The notes beneath the pieces were generated by a model that saw only the letters and a list, made by a program, of their open reading frames with translations, ran no database searches and had not been told where the DNA came from. The position numbers and the translations under genes are program-made. Shown one piece after another: positions 36,004 to 48,428 of a DNA stretch of 64,000 nt; position 1 is the stretch's first letter; each line of letters begins with the position of its first letter. The stretch is from Wurfbainia villosa. Lineage: Eukaryota > Streptophyta > Magnoliopsida > Zingiberales > Zingiberaceae. The stretch covers positions 50,705,359 through 50,769,358 of the forward strand of contig CM046004.1 in assembly GCA_025175895.1 (NCBI GenBank), in the 5' to 3' direction.

Positions 36004-36414
36004 AATGACTTTCAGCCCACTTGCTATGATACTAAAAGAAAATAAACTTACTGAACATAATTATGTTGATTGGAAAAAGGAATCTTGACATTGTCTTAAC
36101 TGTGGAGGAGTACAAATATGTACTCTTCGAAGAATGTCCTCCTAAGCCTGCGAATGAGCTAGAAGTCCTTGGAGCTGAGATCAATGGGAAAACCCAAGTC
36201 GATATCATTCTCCAGTCGATAGAAAGGCTTGCTCAGGCTTAGTCCATGGTTGCTCAGAAGGTTTCTACTTCTAAGTCAAAAGGCAAGAAGAAGAAGAAAC
36301 AAGGTGGAGCAAAGCGAGTGGGAGGATCTCAGGGAGGAATTAAGAAGCTGAAAGGCAAGTGCTTCACTTGCAAGCAAACTGGACATTGGAAGGACTGTCC
36401 CAATACGAAATAGA
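36004..36414 (+). pseudogene. Copia-C gag remnant
   Basis: ATG at 36004 gives MTFSPLAMILKENKLTEHNY, then a stop at 36088; the frame shifts and a large central part is missing, since the N-terminal domain is followed within 60 codons by the Lys-rich tail SKGKKKKKQGG and the zinc knuckle CFTCKQTGHWKDC. The knuckle has three residues between His and the last Cys instead of four. A typical copia gag is two to three times longer. In a working element gag forms the particle and the knuckle binds element RNA. Confidence 0.8.
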
Positions 36415-36469
36415 AAAAAGGTATATCCTTTGGTCTAGTCGTTGAAACATGTTTAGCGGTGTTATCTAC

Positions 36470-39400
36470 CGGCACTTGGTGTGTAGATACGAGAGCCACT
36501 GATCATGTTTGTAATACTTTGTAGGGGTTCCAGGAAACCCGACGACAAGCTAAAGGGGAGATTACCGTTTACTTGGGCAATGCCACGAAGGTGGCGACTG
36601 TTACAGTGGGAGACGTTTATTTATCTTTTGAGAAAAATAAAGTTTTGGTTCTTAAGAATTGCCTTTATGTACCTTTATTTAGAAAGAATTTAATTTTGGT
36701 TTCTAAATTGTTTATGGATGGATATTCTATTTCTTTTAATGATAGAGTTGTTATAAAAAGTAATAGGGACATTATCTGTTCAGGTGCATTGATAGAAAAT
36801 TTATACACGCTTGAACCAAAAGCTCCCATGATGCAAATAGAAGTTAATAACTCATCTTCTAATTCCAATAAGAGAAAAGAACCTTCGAAGATGAACCAAA
36901 CATATCTTTGGCATCTTAGGCTTGGTCATATTAACCTAAGTAGAATTCAAAGGTTGATAGCTAATGGACCACTGGGTTCATTAGTGGTAGAAGATTTCCC
37001 AACCTGTGAATCTTGCTTGGAGGGTAAAATGACCAAGAGGCCTTTTAAGGCCAAGGGGTATAGTGCCAAAGATGTGTTAAAATTGGTTCATTCTGATTTG
37101 TGTGGTCCTATGTCTATCCAGGCTAAAGGTGGTTTTGAGTATTTCGTCTCTTTTATAGACGATTATTCGAGATATGGATACATTTACTTGATGCATCGCA
37201 AGTCTGAATGCTTTGACAAGTTCAAAGAATTCAAGACTGATGTGGAGAAACGTCAAGGTAAAAGTATCAAGACACTAGGATCTGATCGTGGTGGTGAGTA
37301 CCTCTTTGGAGAGTTTAGGAATTACTTATCAGAGGCTGGGATTCAATCCCAATTGTCTACACCTGACACACCCCAGCAGAATGGTGTAGCAGAGCGAAGG
37401 AATAGGACTCTTATGGAGATGGTTAGATCGATGATGAGTTATTCTGAGTTGCCAGATTCGTTCTGAGGATATGCTCTAGATACGGCGGTGTACATTCTGA
37501 ACTTAGTTTCATCTAAATAAGTGACTTCTACTCTCACAGAATTGTGGACTGGGCGAAAGCCTAGTCTAAGACATATTCAGATTTGGGGAAGTCCAACACA
37601 TGTGCGGAAGGCGAATGCTGGTAATTTGGAACCACGTACAAAAGTACGCATGTTCGTTGGCTATCCTAGAGGAACGAAAGGTGGTTTGTTTTATAGTCCT
37701 AGAGATAAGAGGGTGATCGTTAGCACGAACGCCAGATTTCAAGAGGAAGACTATCTGATGAACCACAAGCCCATGAGTAAGATTGTTCTGGAGGAAATAA
37801 AAGGGGAAGTCACTTCTTCAGTACCACCGGTACAAGAGGATATACCACAAGTCACTGCATCGCGTGTCACAGAGGATACACAGGTGATACTTCGTCATAG
37901 TGGGAGGGTTGTGAGACAGCCTGATAGATTCATGTTCTTGGGAGAATCTTCTGATTTGGGCCCTGACGAACATGAACCAATGATGAGACAATCCAAGATA
38001 AAGATGCGGTATCTTGGCAAAGTGCGATGAATACTGAGATTGAATCTATGGATTCGAATCAGGTCTGGGAGCTAATAGAACCACCCGATGGTGTAAAAAT
38101 CATTGGATACAAGTGGATCTACAAAACAAAGAGAGGAATAGACGAGAAGGTTGAGACCTTCAAAGCGAGGCATGTTGCGAAGGGTATACACAAAGAGGAT
38201 ATCGATTATGAGGAGACCTTTTCACCGGTAGCCATGCTTAAGTCTATCCGGATTCTCTTATGCATTGCAGCTCATATGGATTATGAGGTGTGGCAGATGG
38301 ATGTCAAGACATCTTTCCTTAATGGAAGTCTTGAGGAAAACATCTATATAAACCAACCAGAGGGATTCATTGCGAAGGGCAAAGAGCATCTTGTATGTAA
38401 GCTTAATCGGTCCATTTATGGATTGAAGCAAGCTTAGAGGTCTTGGAACATCCGCTTTGATGAGGTAATCCAGTCTTATGGATTTATTCAAATTCCGGAT
38501 GAGTCTTGTGTATACAAGAGATGTGATGGAAACGTAGTGGTATTTCTTGTACTATACGTAGATGACATTTTGTTAATTGGCAACAATGTCAAGGTGTTAT
38601 CGAACGTAAGGGTATGGTTGTCCAAACAGTTTGATATGAAGGACTTGGGAGAAGTGGGACACATCCTTGTGATCAAGGTTATAAGGGATCACAGGAAAAG
38701 GATGTTGTGCTTATCTCAAGCTTCATACATAGACACCATTATGGATCGTTTTAGCATGCAGAACTCCAAGAAGGGTTTTCTACCTTTCAGGCATGGAGTT
38801 CATTTATCTAAGGAGATGTGTCCTAGAACATCTGAGGAGATAGAGGAGATGAAGGTGGTTCCTTATGCTTCGACAGTAGGAAGCCTCATATATGCGATGC
38901 TATGTACGAGACCAGATATCTGCTTTGCCATGGGCATGGTCAGCAGATATTAGAGTAATCCAGACAGGACATTGGATCGCAAGATAAAGCATATATTGAA
39001 GTACCGAGAAGGACTAGGGATTATATGCTAGTTTACCAGGCAGACCAATTACCCCCTGTGGGTTATACGGATTCCGACTTCCAATCAGATAGGGATAACA
39101 GTAAGTCTACCTCAGGTTTTGTGTTTACTCTGGGAGGTGGAGCCATTGTATGGAGGAGTGTCAAGCAGAAATGTGTGGTGGACTCTACCATGGAAGCTGA
39201 GTATGTGGCAGCCTCTGAGGCGGCCAATGAAGCCGCATGGCTCAGAACGTCTTGATGGACTTGGATGTGATTCCTGGTTTGCCCAGAACTATCACAATTT
39301 ATTATGATAATAGTAGTGCAGTTGCAAATTCAAAGGAACCACGAGCCCATAAGGCAAGTAAACACATAGAGCGCATATACCACCTAATATGAGAAATCGT

Positions 39401-39530
39401 AAAGAGAGAAGTTGTTGTGGCCAAGATTGCATCGGAGGATAACCTGGCAGATCCTTTCACAAAGGCCCTTCTGATGAGAGCTTTTGATAGGCATGTGGAG
39501 GGAATAGGGATCAGATGTATGGCAGTTTGA
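36470..39530 (+). pseudogene. Copia-C pol: protease, integrase, RT, RNase H
   Basis: The protease active site reads WCVDTRATDH, so the DTG glycine is Arg. The 297-residue frame at 36573-37466 holds the integrase: WHLRLGHINLSRI with CESCLEGKM, HSDLCGPM, SDRGGEYL and ERRNRTLMEMVRSMM. A stop at 37464 and another at 37518 precede the frame 37521-38030. RT runs 38027-38953 in pieces with YKWIYKTKRG, SFLNGSLEENIY, SIYGLKQA (then a stop) and LYVDDILLIG near 38555. RNase H at 39025-39255 keeps GYTDSDFQSD and STMEAEYVAASEA, with both acidic motifs. Five or more stops or frameshifts separate the parts, but the catalytic residues of integrase and RT remain. Confidence 0.9.
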
Positions 39531-39553
39531 GGACAACATAGTCTTTTAGTATA

Positions 39554-39563
39554 AGTGGGAGAT
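39554..39563 (+). promoter_or_regulatory. Polypurine tract of Copia-C
   Basis: AGTGGGAGAT directly before TGTTGGGATG. Confidence 0.8.
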
Positions 39564-41509
39564 TGTTGGGATGTATACTGAAAAGTCTATCTTTTGTAGG
39601 AACATCTTTATTTTTAAATAAGAATCACATGATCATTGTCTGCATATTTATGGTGATGCATATTGTCTAATACATTACATTGTAGATAACATGGTGTGTG
39701 GTGTCACACGGGAGATCATGTTATCGCCTCATTGTAAAGTATAAATATAGGCTTACAACTAAGATGACTTTGGACAAACCATTAGTATGGTTATAGTGTG
39801 ATTTGGTATTGGTTTGTCTTGACCATAGAATCACACTAGTACACTTTGTGTGTATTGAGTAGGACCGACTTAGAGGTGATTCGATTTATTGCTGACTACA
39901 AAATTGAATCGGACCTTAGATATTATATTGTACATACTCTTAATCCCGATATAATAATGGACACATATACTTAGTATTTATTTCTATTATTTACCAATGG
40001 GCGAGATTTATTGATTAAATCGATCGGCTCGGTAAGTTGAGAAATGATATTATTCATATGGTGTGTCGTTGATTATAGGAGGAAAACGTGTCCTATATAT
40101 TAGGATGATGATGTCCTCTTGAGGAGCTCATAAGGTTCATCATATAAACTCTGCAGGTGGACTTGGTCCGGCATGATCAAAAGGTTGAGTGGTACTACTC
40201 ATGGAGTTAGATGTTGATTAATTAATGGTCAGTAAATTAATAAATCGACGGACATTCGAGATCTTAAACACGGAGAGAAAATATACATATAATATATGGA
40301 GCCCATATTAATTTATTGGGGTTGGTGAGGTAGATCAATGATAATCCTTTAGTGGATTGAATTATAATTAATGGATCAGACTTTATGTGGGCTTGATCCA
40401 TTGGGTGGCCAAGATCCAACTCCTCTTCATGGTTCCTATTGTAGCCTCTTAATACCTCATGAACCCTAGATCTAATGGTTGAAAACAAAACTCTAGATCC
40501 AAAGGTAGAGATTAAATCTCTAGATCCGACGGTTGAGATTAAATCTCTAGATCCGACGATTGAGATTAAATCCCTAGAACCAATGGTGGAGATTAAAACA
40601 AGGCTTATCCCTAACTCTATACAAGGAGAGGAAGGGGTGGGCGGCAAGAGGAATCACATTAGAGATAGGATTAGGGCTAAGGTGGGCGGCAAGCTTAGAA
40701 ATTAGGGTTTGGGGTTGGCGGCACCAAATAAGGAAAGTTTTTCCTTATCTTCTTCTTCTCCCTTTGGTGGACGGCGCCCATACCAGCCTTCCCTCCCTTG
40801 GCCGGTGTCCAAAGCTATCTCTTCTCCTCTCCTTGGCCAGTGGAAACAAGGCTTAGGGTCCTCCCTTGGAGCTCTTGGTCGGCATCCATCCTTCTCATCT
40901 CTTTTCCTTGTTGGCCGGCGGCAAGCATCTTGCTTGGTGCTTGTTGGTTGGCTAAAGGAAGGAGAAGTGTCTTGTTTCTATACTTCCTCTTGTTCGGAGC
41001 AAATAAGGAAAGGAAGATTGGTAATCTAGGAGCTTCAGCTTTTGGAAGATCGTCACCCACGCGACGTCCAAAAGGAGGAAGGACATACAATAGAAGATCA
41101 AGAGTTATAACAAGAGGTATAATCTTGTTTATTTTGATTAATGTTCTTTTGTATTATGTCTATTATTATTTTTCAATTATATGAATGTTATATGTTTTAT
41201 TTTGTGGCGAAATATACTTGGACCCCGAACATAAACACAAAAGCCGGTGATCCGTACATCATCTATTCTATGGGTATTCGTAGAATAGAGGTTGGTTGCT
41301 TGAACAACAAGTTTGTTCAAGTGATTGCTCTAATCGAATAGCATGACGATGAAACGGTTGCTTGGGTAATTCCTCTTGTCAAGGATAATTATTTTTTATC
41401 CGGGGACGTAGAAGGGATTGCCTTGATCAAGCGACCGAGTTGAAGTGGGAAGCGAAGTTTCTCCACCTTCATGTGGAATAAGAGCTTCGCTTCCAGACAA
41501 AACCCTTTA
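39564..41509 (+). repeat. Copia-C 3' LTR
   Basis: Pair of 33027-34946; 26 bp longer, nearly all from one extra 27-bp unit (five units at 40464-40598). Its TATA position reads TATACAA (40618-40624). Confidence 0.92.
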
Positions 41510-41514
41510 CAAAC
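41510..41514. repeat. Right target-site duplication of Copia-C (CAAAC)
   Basis: Exact match to 33022-33026. Confidence 0.9.
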
Positions 41515-43790
41515 TTGATTTTCATACATGTAATCTATTTCTGACTTCATGGCTTCAAGCCATTTGTCCCTTTCTGAACTTTTCAGAACTTCTTCATAAC
41601 TGGTAGGCTCCTCATCATCAATGAGTAACACGTCGTTCCATTCACTTATGAGAAATCCATATCTCTCAGGAATGTTGCATATTCTACCATATCTACAAAG
41701 ATATGGTGTCATAATATATTCAGTCGATGTCTCATCACTATGAGTTATCAATTGAGGTGCTTGACCAGGTATCTCTTCAATGTCTATTGGAGTCTCTTGT
41801 ACCTCCTCAAGTTCAATGCCACTCCCACTATTTTCTTGCAAAAGAAACTCTTTCTCTAGAAACACAACATCCTTGAAATAAACACCTTTTGTTCCACAAA
41901 ATGATAGAATTGGTAATCCCTCATTTCCTTAGGGTATCCAATAAATATACATTTATCAGACTTAGCATCCAATTTGTCTGATACATAAAAGGACAACCCC
42001 ATATCTTCAATTAAGATATGTTAGATTTCTTACTATTCCATATCTTATATGGAGTAGTAGAAACTACCTTGGTCGGAACTCTGTTTAGCAAGTAAACAGC
42101 AGTCTGAAGTGCATAGCCCCAAAAAGGACTTGAGAAGATTTGCGTGATTCATCATCGACCTAACCATGTCCAACAAAGTTCGATTTTTCCTCTTAGATGC
42201 ACCATTATGTTGCGGTGTATACGGCGGAGTTCATTGGGACAATATACCATTGTCCCTCAGATAATCTAGAAACTCTTGACTCAAGTATTCACCACCTCGA
42301 TCCGATTGAAGTATTTTTAATACTCTTGCCAAGTTGTTTCTCTACTTCATTTTTGAATTCTTTGAACCTTTCAAAGGCTTTAAACTCATGTTTCATCAAG
42401 AACACATAACCAAACCGTAGTGATCATCGGTGAAGGTAATGAAGTAGTTATAGCCTCCTAGAGCTTGAGTTGACATAAATCCGCATACATCAGTATGTAT
42501 TAGAGCAAGCAACTCTCCCACTGGTTCACCTTTTCCCGTAAAAAGTAACTTAGTCATCTTGCCTTTTAAGCATGATTCGCATGTATCGTATGAATCTAAT
42601 TCAAACGATTCCAGAATTCCACATCAGTGTAATTCGGACATGCATTTCTTGCTCATATTGCCAAGACGACAATGCCACATGTAAGAGTCTAATTGATTAT
42701 CTTTTCGAGCATGCTTGTTTCTCGGTTCGATATTGAGAATGTCACTGGATATGTCTAACGTATATATACCATTGCACAATGTTTCAGTCCCATAAAACAC
42801 GCCATTCAAAGTTATGTAACAACAATTGTTACTAAAAGTCAAAAGGTATCCATTTCTATTTAAACAAGAAATAGAAATGATGTTCTTTATCAACGAAGGA
42901 ACATAAAAGCAATTTTTCAGTTCTAAGACAAGTCCTGTAGGGAGTCTCAACAAATACATTCCGATGGCGAGTGCAGCAACCTTTGCTCCATTCACAATAC
43001 GTAAATTTGATTCTCTCTTGACGAGTCTTCTTCTATTCCTTGGCCCATGTATGTGATTACATATATGTGAGCCACACCCAGTATCCAATACCCAAGTGTT
43101 TGAGGAAATAGAATGACAATCAATAACAAAGATATCTGAAGAAGATGGGGCATCTGATGCCTTATTCTTCTTCACGGACTCAAGATAAATCTTGCAGTTT
43201 CTTCGCCAATGGCCCTCCTTGCCATAATGATGGTAAGTGCCCTTTTGAGCTGGTTCTGCCTTTTTAGCTTTTTTCTTCTTCCCCTTCTGTTGTTCCTTTG
43301 ACTTCCTCTTAGAACCTTTCTTTGAGGAATCAACTAACAGCACCGTCCCCTGCTCATGCTTCTCAGAAGGCTCCACAGTCTTCAGCATGTTGAGCAGTAC
43401 CACAGATGAACCTTCTTGCATCTCAAAGATGAAGAAGAGCTTAGAGACATCGAACCTTTCAGATCTCACTTTCTCATCAAACAACTCATAAAGATGAAAG
43501 ACTATGATATGAGCATCCATATGCTCATGCTGCTTCCGCAACTCGGGTACCATCGCGGCTAGCATGATGCAACTCACTAGTTCAGAATCACTCACATGTT
43601 TCTGATAGGCCAGCAATTGGTCTAGAGTTGCGTCATCAGTAGGATGGGCGGGAAGAGGCTCTTTGAGGAAATACGTAAGTTTTTTCGCCTTGAGAACAAT
43701 TCTCAAGTTTTTAAGCCAGTCCAAGAAGTTCGACCCAGTCGATTTATTCGAATTTAAAATAGAGCACAAATTCAAAGACATCATAATCAA
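41515..43790 (-). pseudogene. B-outer gag, protease, integrase and start of RT
   Basis: A 388-residue frame (43790 to 42624) holds gag, protease and the integrase zinc region in one reading. Gag starts MIMMSLNLCSILNSNKSTG. Compared with B-inner it lacks about 55 residues in frame between EGSSVV and LLNMLKTVEPS. The zinc knuckle reads YHHYGKEGHWRRNC, with the first two Cys changed to Tyr. The protease WVLDTGCGSHIC is intact, and MWHCRLGNMSKKCMSELH follows. The integrase core (42600 to about 41900) is broken by frameshifts. The last part, from FLEKEFLLQENSGSG to MYENQV, opens RT and stops at Copia-C. The reading continues at 33021. Confidence 0.9.
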
Positions 43791-45044
43791 GCGATTAACC
43801 TAGAAATACAAATCAAGCATATATGAGAAAATGAATTTAAAATGCATCAACATACATTTACAAAATTTCATTCATTTTTTGAATTTCAAAAACCCTCAAA
43901 ATTAATTTGGGAGATCGTAGTTCCATCTTTAAATGGGTTGATATCTAACATAGATAAGAACAACCTTGGAGAGAGTCCAACAAGTCATTCTTAGCTATGA
44001 TGGTAGGTATCAAGTATACCAATTGCATATCACATATTTGCAACTATCACAATGTGCTATCAACTAATTGAATGTTCACACATACATCAGGTTGTTAACT
44101 CATTAACAAATATGCATTATATACATATCACCCAACTTCACCTCCCTTCACATCGACTTTGGAGAGAGTCCAACAAGTCGATGCTCCAGGTTAAAACCAA
44201 CCCATTAATCGAGAAATAGTTTTAATATGATTATAGCGCATTCAACCAATTAACCAGGCTTGGAGAGAGTCCAACAACCCAAAACTAACGATTGACCTCT
44301 GACTCTTACCATATTAGTAATAAACTATTTCAATGGTTTGAACATGTTCACATTCGAGGCGGGCTTGGAGAGAGTCCAACAACCCAAACAAAAAATGGAA
44401 CTCTGGTTCTAACCATATTAATGGAAGGTGTAGGCTTTAATATTATGTAAGGGATTTATATCTCATCCTCTTTGCATGCAAATAACTACTATCTATAAGA
44501 CATGACACACATGACATACATCTACATGTCACAACATGCATGTTATAATGATATCCATCTAATACAATTACATGACATACAATTATGGTATGTACAAATA
44601 GTTTCCTTATTTGTCAAAACTATTTTTGAAATCAAATATGTTTTAGATTTGATTTCCCAAATTAAATCATGATTAAATTAGGAAGTAAATTTCCAAATCT
44701 AATTATATATTTTATTTATGGAAAGTGTTAATTAAGGAAAGTAAAATTTAATTTAGGAAATAAATTTCCTAAATTGTAATTTCTTAATCATATTAGGAAA
44801 TTTCCAATTTGAATTTCCTTATTTTTCATAACTATTTATGAAAATAAAATATGTTTGAGATTTGATTTTCCAAATCAAATCATGATTAAATTAGGAAATA
44901 AATTTTCAAATCTAATCACATATTTTATTTATGAAAAGTGTTAATTTCCATAAATACTTCTAAACTTTCCAAAAGTAGAAAATTCCATAAATACAATTAT
45001 GACTATCGCAAAACAATTTTACGATTATGTTGGAACACAGCGTG
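43791..45044 (-). repeat. B-outer leader with four conserved hairpin sites
   Basis: Non-coding. On the minus strand TTGGACTCTCTCCAA occurs at 44365-44379, 44260-44274, 44159-44173 and 43966-43980. Spacing (105, 101, 193) equals that in B-inner (104, 101, 193). AT-rich TTTATGGAAA-type repeats fill 44600-45000. Confidence 0.8.
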
Positions 45045-45056
45045 GCTCTGATACCA
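45045..45056 (-). promoter_or_regulatory. Primer binding site of B-outer
   Basis: Minus strand TGGTATCAGAGC, exact tRNA-iMet type, one base inside the LTR end. Confidence 0.9.
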
Positions 45057-45057
45057 A

Positions 45058-47301
45058 TGTTGGTTTTCCCCGGCACCACGACGAGTGTGTTCGAACACGT
45101 TTCGTAAACATGCACACAGTGGAAGCAATAAAAGTAATAAATATAATTTATTACAACACACACATTACACACATGCAAGATACAAAATGTGTAGACATAA
45201 TCGCTATTTAAAATTTTGCAATAAAAGGAAACTTATACAAGGTATACCTGACCGATTGCGGGTAGCAAAAATGACATCAACCATAGCGACCCTCGCTAGA
45301 ATTGCCTCTATCCGTATCCACACCGAGTATCATCGAGATAGCTTCACAAAGCCATGAGCCTCATCTTTGCAAAAGTCACTAGCCTCTAGTCAAAGACGAT
45401 GTGATCCGAGAGACGATAACAATCCGAAATAAATTTGGGTCCCTAAAACGAGTTTCACAAACTCGCTTGTCGGAAGCGATTTTCATCAATCATTTGATGA
45501 AAACTTAACCCTCCACCTATGAGGATTGTCAGAGATCCAATCCCCGGCAAGTAGACCACTGTCGGAGCACAAAACACCAACCAAACGACCTCTCCACGCC
45601 AAGGAGATCAAGCTGTCCAAAACTGGACAGCTTGTTGTGGAGGAAGAAGGGGTCGGCCAAAGGCTTGGCCGATTACTCCTTGGTCACCGGTGGCCAAGGG
45701 AGGTTGGCCGATGGATGAGGGTGGCCCAAGGGACGTCGGCGGCTGGTGGATGGCTGGCGGCGAGGAGAGGCAGCAGCTCTAATTGGCGGTGACGACACAA
45801 AGGTGGGCGACAACCACCTTGGCTTGGGCGGCAAGAAGGAGGAGAAGGAGGAAAGGAGGCTAGGGTTTCCAAAACCCTTGAACCAATTAATTCTCCACGA
45901 AAAACCCTTAAGCCATGTTTTTATAGAGAACACATTCTCCTAACGGTTATTGGTTCATAACTAAAACCCGTTAACCCACTCCAATAACTTAAGTTAAAAT
46001 AAACCAAACCGCATTGGTCTATTTTAAGTTAAAATGAACTGAACCAACTTTGGTTCATTCATTAAAAACAAACCAAACCACTTTGGTTTATTTTCCACCA
46101 TTGGATTAAAACCAAACTAATTTGGTTCATCCATCATGTCTTCATAAGACTCGGCCCATCCATGCTTTCGATGCGACTGAAACAATTTCATACTCGTTCT
46201 TTGTTTTGTCCAACCAAATCAAGTCTCTCTCGATCTAAGAATCTTATTCTCAAACTCATTTTAAATCCTTCAGATTACACTCATTGTGCATGTGACCAAA
46301 TAGGTTCCTGATTTATGTTGACCATCTATAATTAACCATTAATTATAGAATGATCATGAGTGGCACGTAGTAGTACATTATGATCCCCAATTAATCGGAA
46401 AATCAACGGTTGATCCCAGAACCATTTCTGAATCCCTTTAGCAGCTACAATGAATCGTGCCCCATTCCTTTCACTCATCTTATACCCACTTGGTTCAGGA
46501 CATGTTATACTATGTCAGTCCCCACTAGGTTGACTACATCACACCTATCCCAAGTATTACTTCCTTGTCCTCCGGATTCTAGTTACTGCACATGTATCTA
46601 AGAGTACCATACTCTAAACATGTAATGCTTTGGCCAAAGACTTTAGTAACAATCCGACGAGAGGCCATAGGGTATACATCTCCTCGCAAGAAGTGGTGAA
46701 TCCTCTGTAGGCTATTCAAACACCTTCAGCCACTTCGACTTATAACCAATCATCCCAGGTCCACATCTCCTCGGAGATGCTTGCTTAAGATGTCAAAGCA
46801 TAAGTCTTCATGACCAAGATGACTTGAATACCTCAAGTCGAAGGAACATCGCACTTAAGCTGCTTTAAGAACTTCATTGACATATCCTTATATCCAGAGA
46901 ACCATATGAAGTCTTACAGCTAGTCACTCCAATGAACTAGCATCCACGTTCAACTCCAAACATCCCAATGTCACTAGCCAATGAGGAACAACTACTTGGA
47001 TAAACCAAAGAGTATACCTCGTGTTAGTCTCAACGGAATCGATGGCGTCTGAATCCATCAATTCATTGGCTAGGGATAATTCCAATACATCACAATTACA
47101 CATGTAGAGATACTCACTAGTTGTGATCCAATAACAAATTCTCTCATGCTGTGAATCATATTGTGGACATTCAGTAAATGAGTTTAAGATCCAATCAAAT
47201 ACATGAAAATATGTATACTCAAATAGTGAATCTTTATTTATCAAATAAATGGTACAACCATAAGGCAATTGCCTTAAGATACCTTTCATATATTACTAAC
47301 A
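45058..47301 (-). repeat. B-outer 5' LTR
   Basis: Minus strand TGTTAGTAATATATGAAAGG at 47301 to CCAACA at 45058, 2244 bp, alignable along its length with B-inner's LTRs but with many differences. TATAAAAA lies on the minus strand at 45918-45925. The ORFs at 45526-45943 and 46924-47289 are LTR sequence. Confidence 0.9.
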
Positions 47302-47950
47302 GTGTCCTTCTCTCATGATCATCTTCATTGCCATACACACTCCTTGGTCAATCCTAGTGCTCCCCTCCACTCTGTCTAGTGCAGTGTAGTCGTACCCCAT
47401 CCTATGGCAAATGTGGGTGATTAGCCCTCCCAAGATAATCTCTCCTCTCGCCACTTTGCGCATTTTCACTAGATGTCTAATGAAATGGGACCCTACATCG
47501 ATACTACTCCTTTCTTGTAGCATGTCTCATAAGCAAAGTAGCTCAGTCGCCCTCACTACACCATCACTCTCTCCTCTCCCAAAGATGGTACTTGCCATGA
47601 CCCGGTGAAGATATTGGAAGATTGGGTTTTTGAGGCGCGAGGCTTTGGCCTTAAAGGGATCATAGTTATGTTCCCCCATTAAGTTGGACCAAAAAATCCA
47701 CACATTGAACCCATTAGGAGTCCTCCGCTCTCCTCCACTAGGCAATCCAAAACAATTATTCAATTGGTTTAAAGTCCACTCCTGCTCGATATTAAATAAC
47801 CTAAATGTGATCCTTCCCTCGTCGCTCTCTCTTCCCATTAGAATCTCTACTTCTAAAGAACTCAAAATTCTAAAACTATCCTAGGGTATGTTGAGTACCT
47901 TATTCCCATGATCTCTCCCCACCCCATTTTTTAAAATAGGGCATGAACAT
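47302..47950 (-). pseudogene. Athila-like retrotransposon ORF fragment
   Basis: On the minus strand from about 47865: RITFRLFNIEQEWTLNQLN, GLPSGGERRTPNGFN, FWSNLMGEHNYDPFKAKASR, NPIFQYLHRVMASTIFGRGE, then an in-frame TGA after ELLCL, and onward HFIRHLVKMRK, GEIILGGLITHICHRMGYD. This matches what I recall of a widespread plant ORF associated with Athila-type gypsy elements and often annotated as a retrotransposon or putative plant transposon protein. Its biochemical role is unknown. The reading is cut at 47302 by the B-outer LTR, so it is the host of that insertion. The rest of the element is not present in the window. Confidence 0.65.
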
Positions 47951-48428
47951 CACCCAACAAGCCGAGGGTTTCTAGGAGTTCTTCATCTAAAAATCTAGTT
48001 GCAATGATTTTGAGTAGAAAGAACATTATATCTATCTCTATGCTCATTATTACGAAAAAGAAGGGTTGGAAGAGCGTCACCTTCCTCCGGAGCTTATGGG
48101 GCATCTCTTCTCCTTCCTCTTCGTTCCGAGGTAGCGGATCGGGGTGGCACTTGCCTTGTCCTTCTCATCCTTGCTTCTACCTAGCAAGTTCTTTCTAATC
48201 CGATTTTATTTGCAAAAAATGCTAAATGGCAGAAATTAAAATCTAAGGAATGCAATAAAGTTAAAAACAAGTAAAAACTAAACTTGGGTTGCCTTCCAAG
48301 AAGCGCTTTGTTTAAGGTCTTTTTGCTCGAACACACTCTGCGTCTCATCTTGGCTCCAAAGTGGCCCAAGGAGATTTTTCTTCCTCCCTTCTTGATGCGC
48401 GAATCTTGCTCGTGGGGAGCAAGATATT
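47951..48428 (-). other. Athila-like non-coding remnant
   Basis: No ORF of note. It contains TTGGGTTGCCTTCCAAGAAG near 48285, close to a phrase common in the untranslated part of plant Athila/gypsy elements (from memory). Probably continuous with the ORF above. Confidence 0.5.

Larger units (their letters stand above)
33027..41509 (+). mobile_element. Copia-C: Ty1/copia retrotransposon inserted in B-outer
   Basis: An 8.5-kb element with LTRs of 1920 and 1946 bp, primer site, short gag remnant, pol, polypurine tract and an exact 5-bp duplication. The LTRs begin TGTTGGG and end CCCTTTA, so they lack the usual CA end; the duplication fixes that boundary. Gag has lost most of its length and pol has several stops, so it is non-autonomous. 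Confidence 0.92.
32188..47301 (-). mobile_element. B-outer: Ty1/copia element, minus strand, split by Copia-C
   Basis: 5' LTR 45058-47301, primer site, leader, gag-pol pieces 41515-43790 and 32188-33021. It is the same family as B-inner, as shown by LTR ends (TGTTAGTAATATATGA), gag sequence and leader hairpins, but is clearly more diverged from it than B-inner's two LTRs are from each other. The RNase H end and 3' LTR are lost in the gap or lie beyond Copia-A. It interrupts an Athila-like ORF at 47301. Confidence 0.88.
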
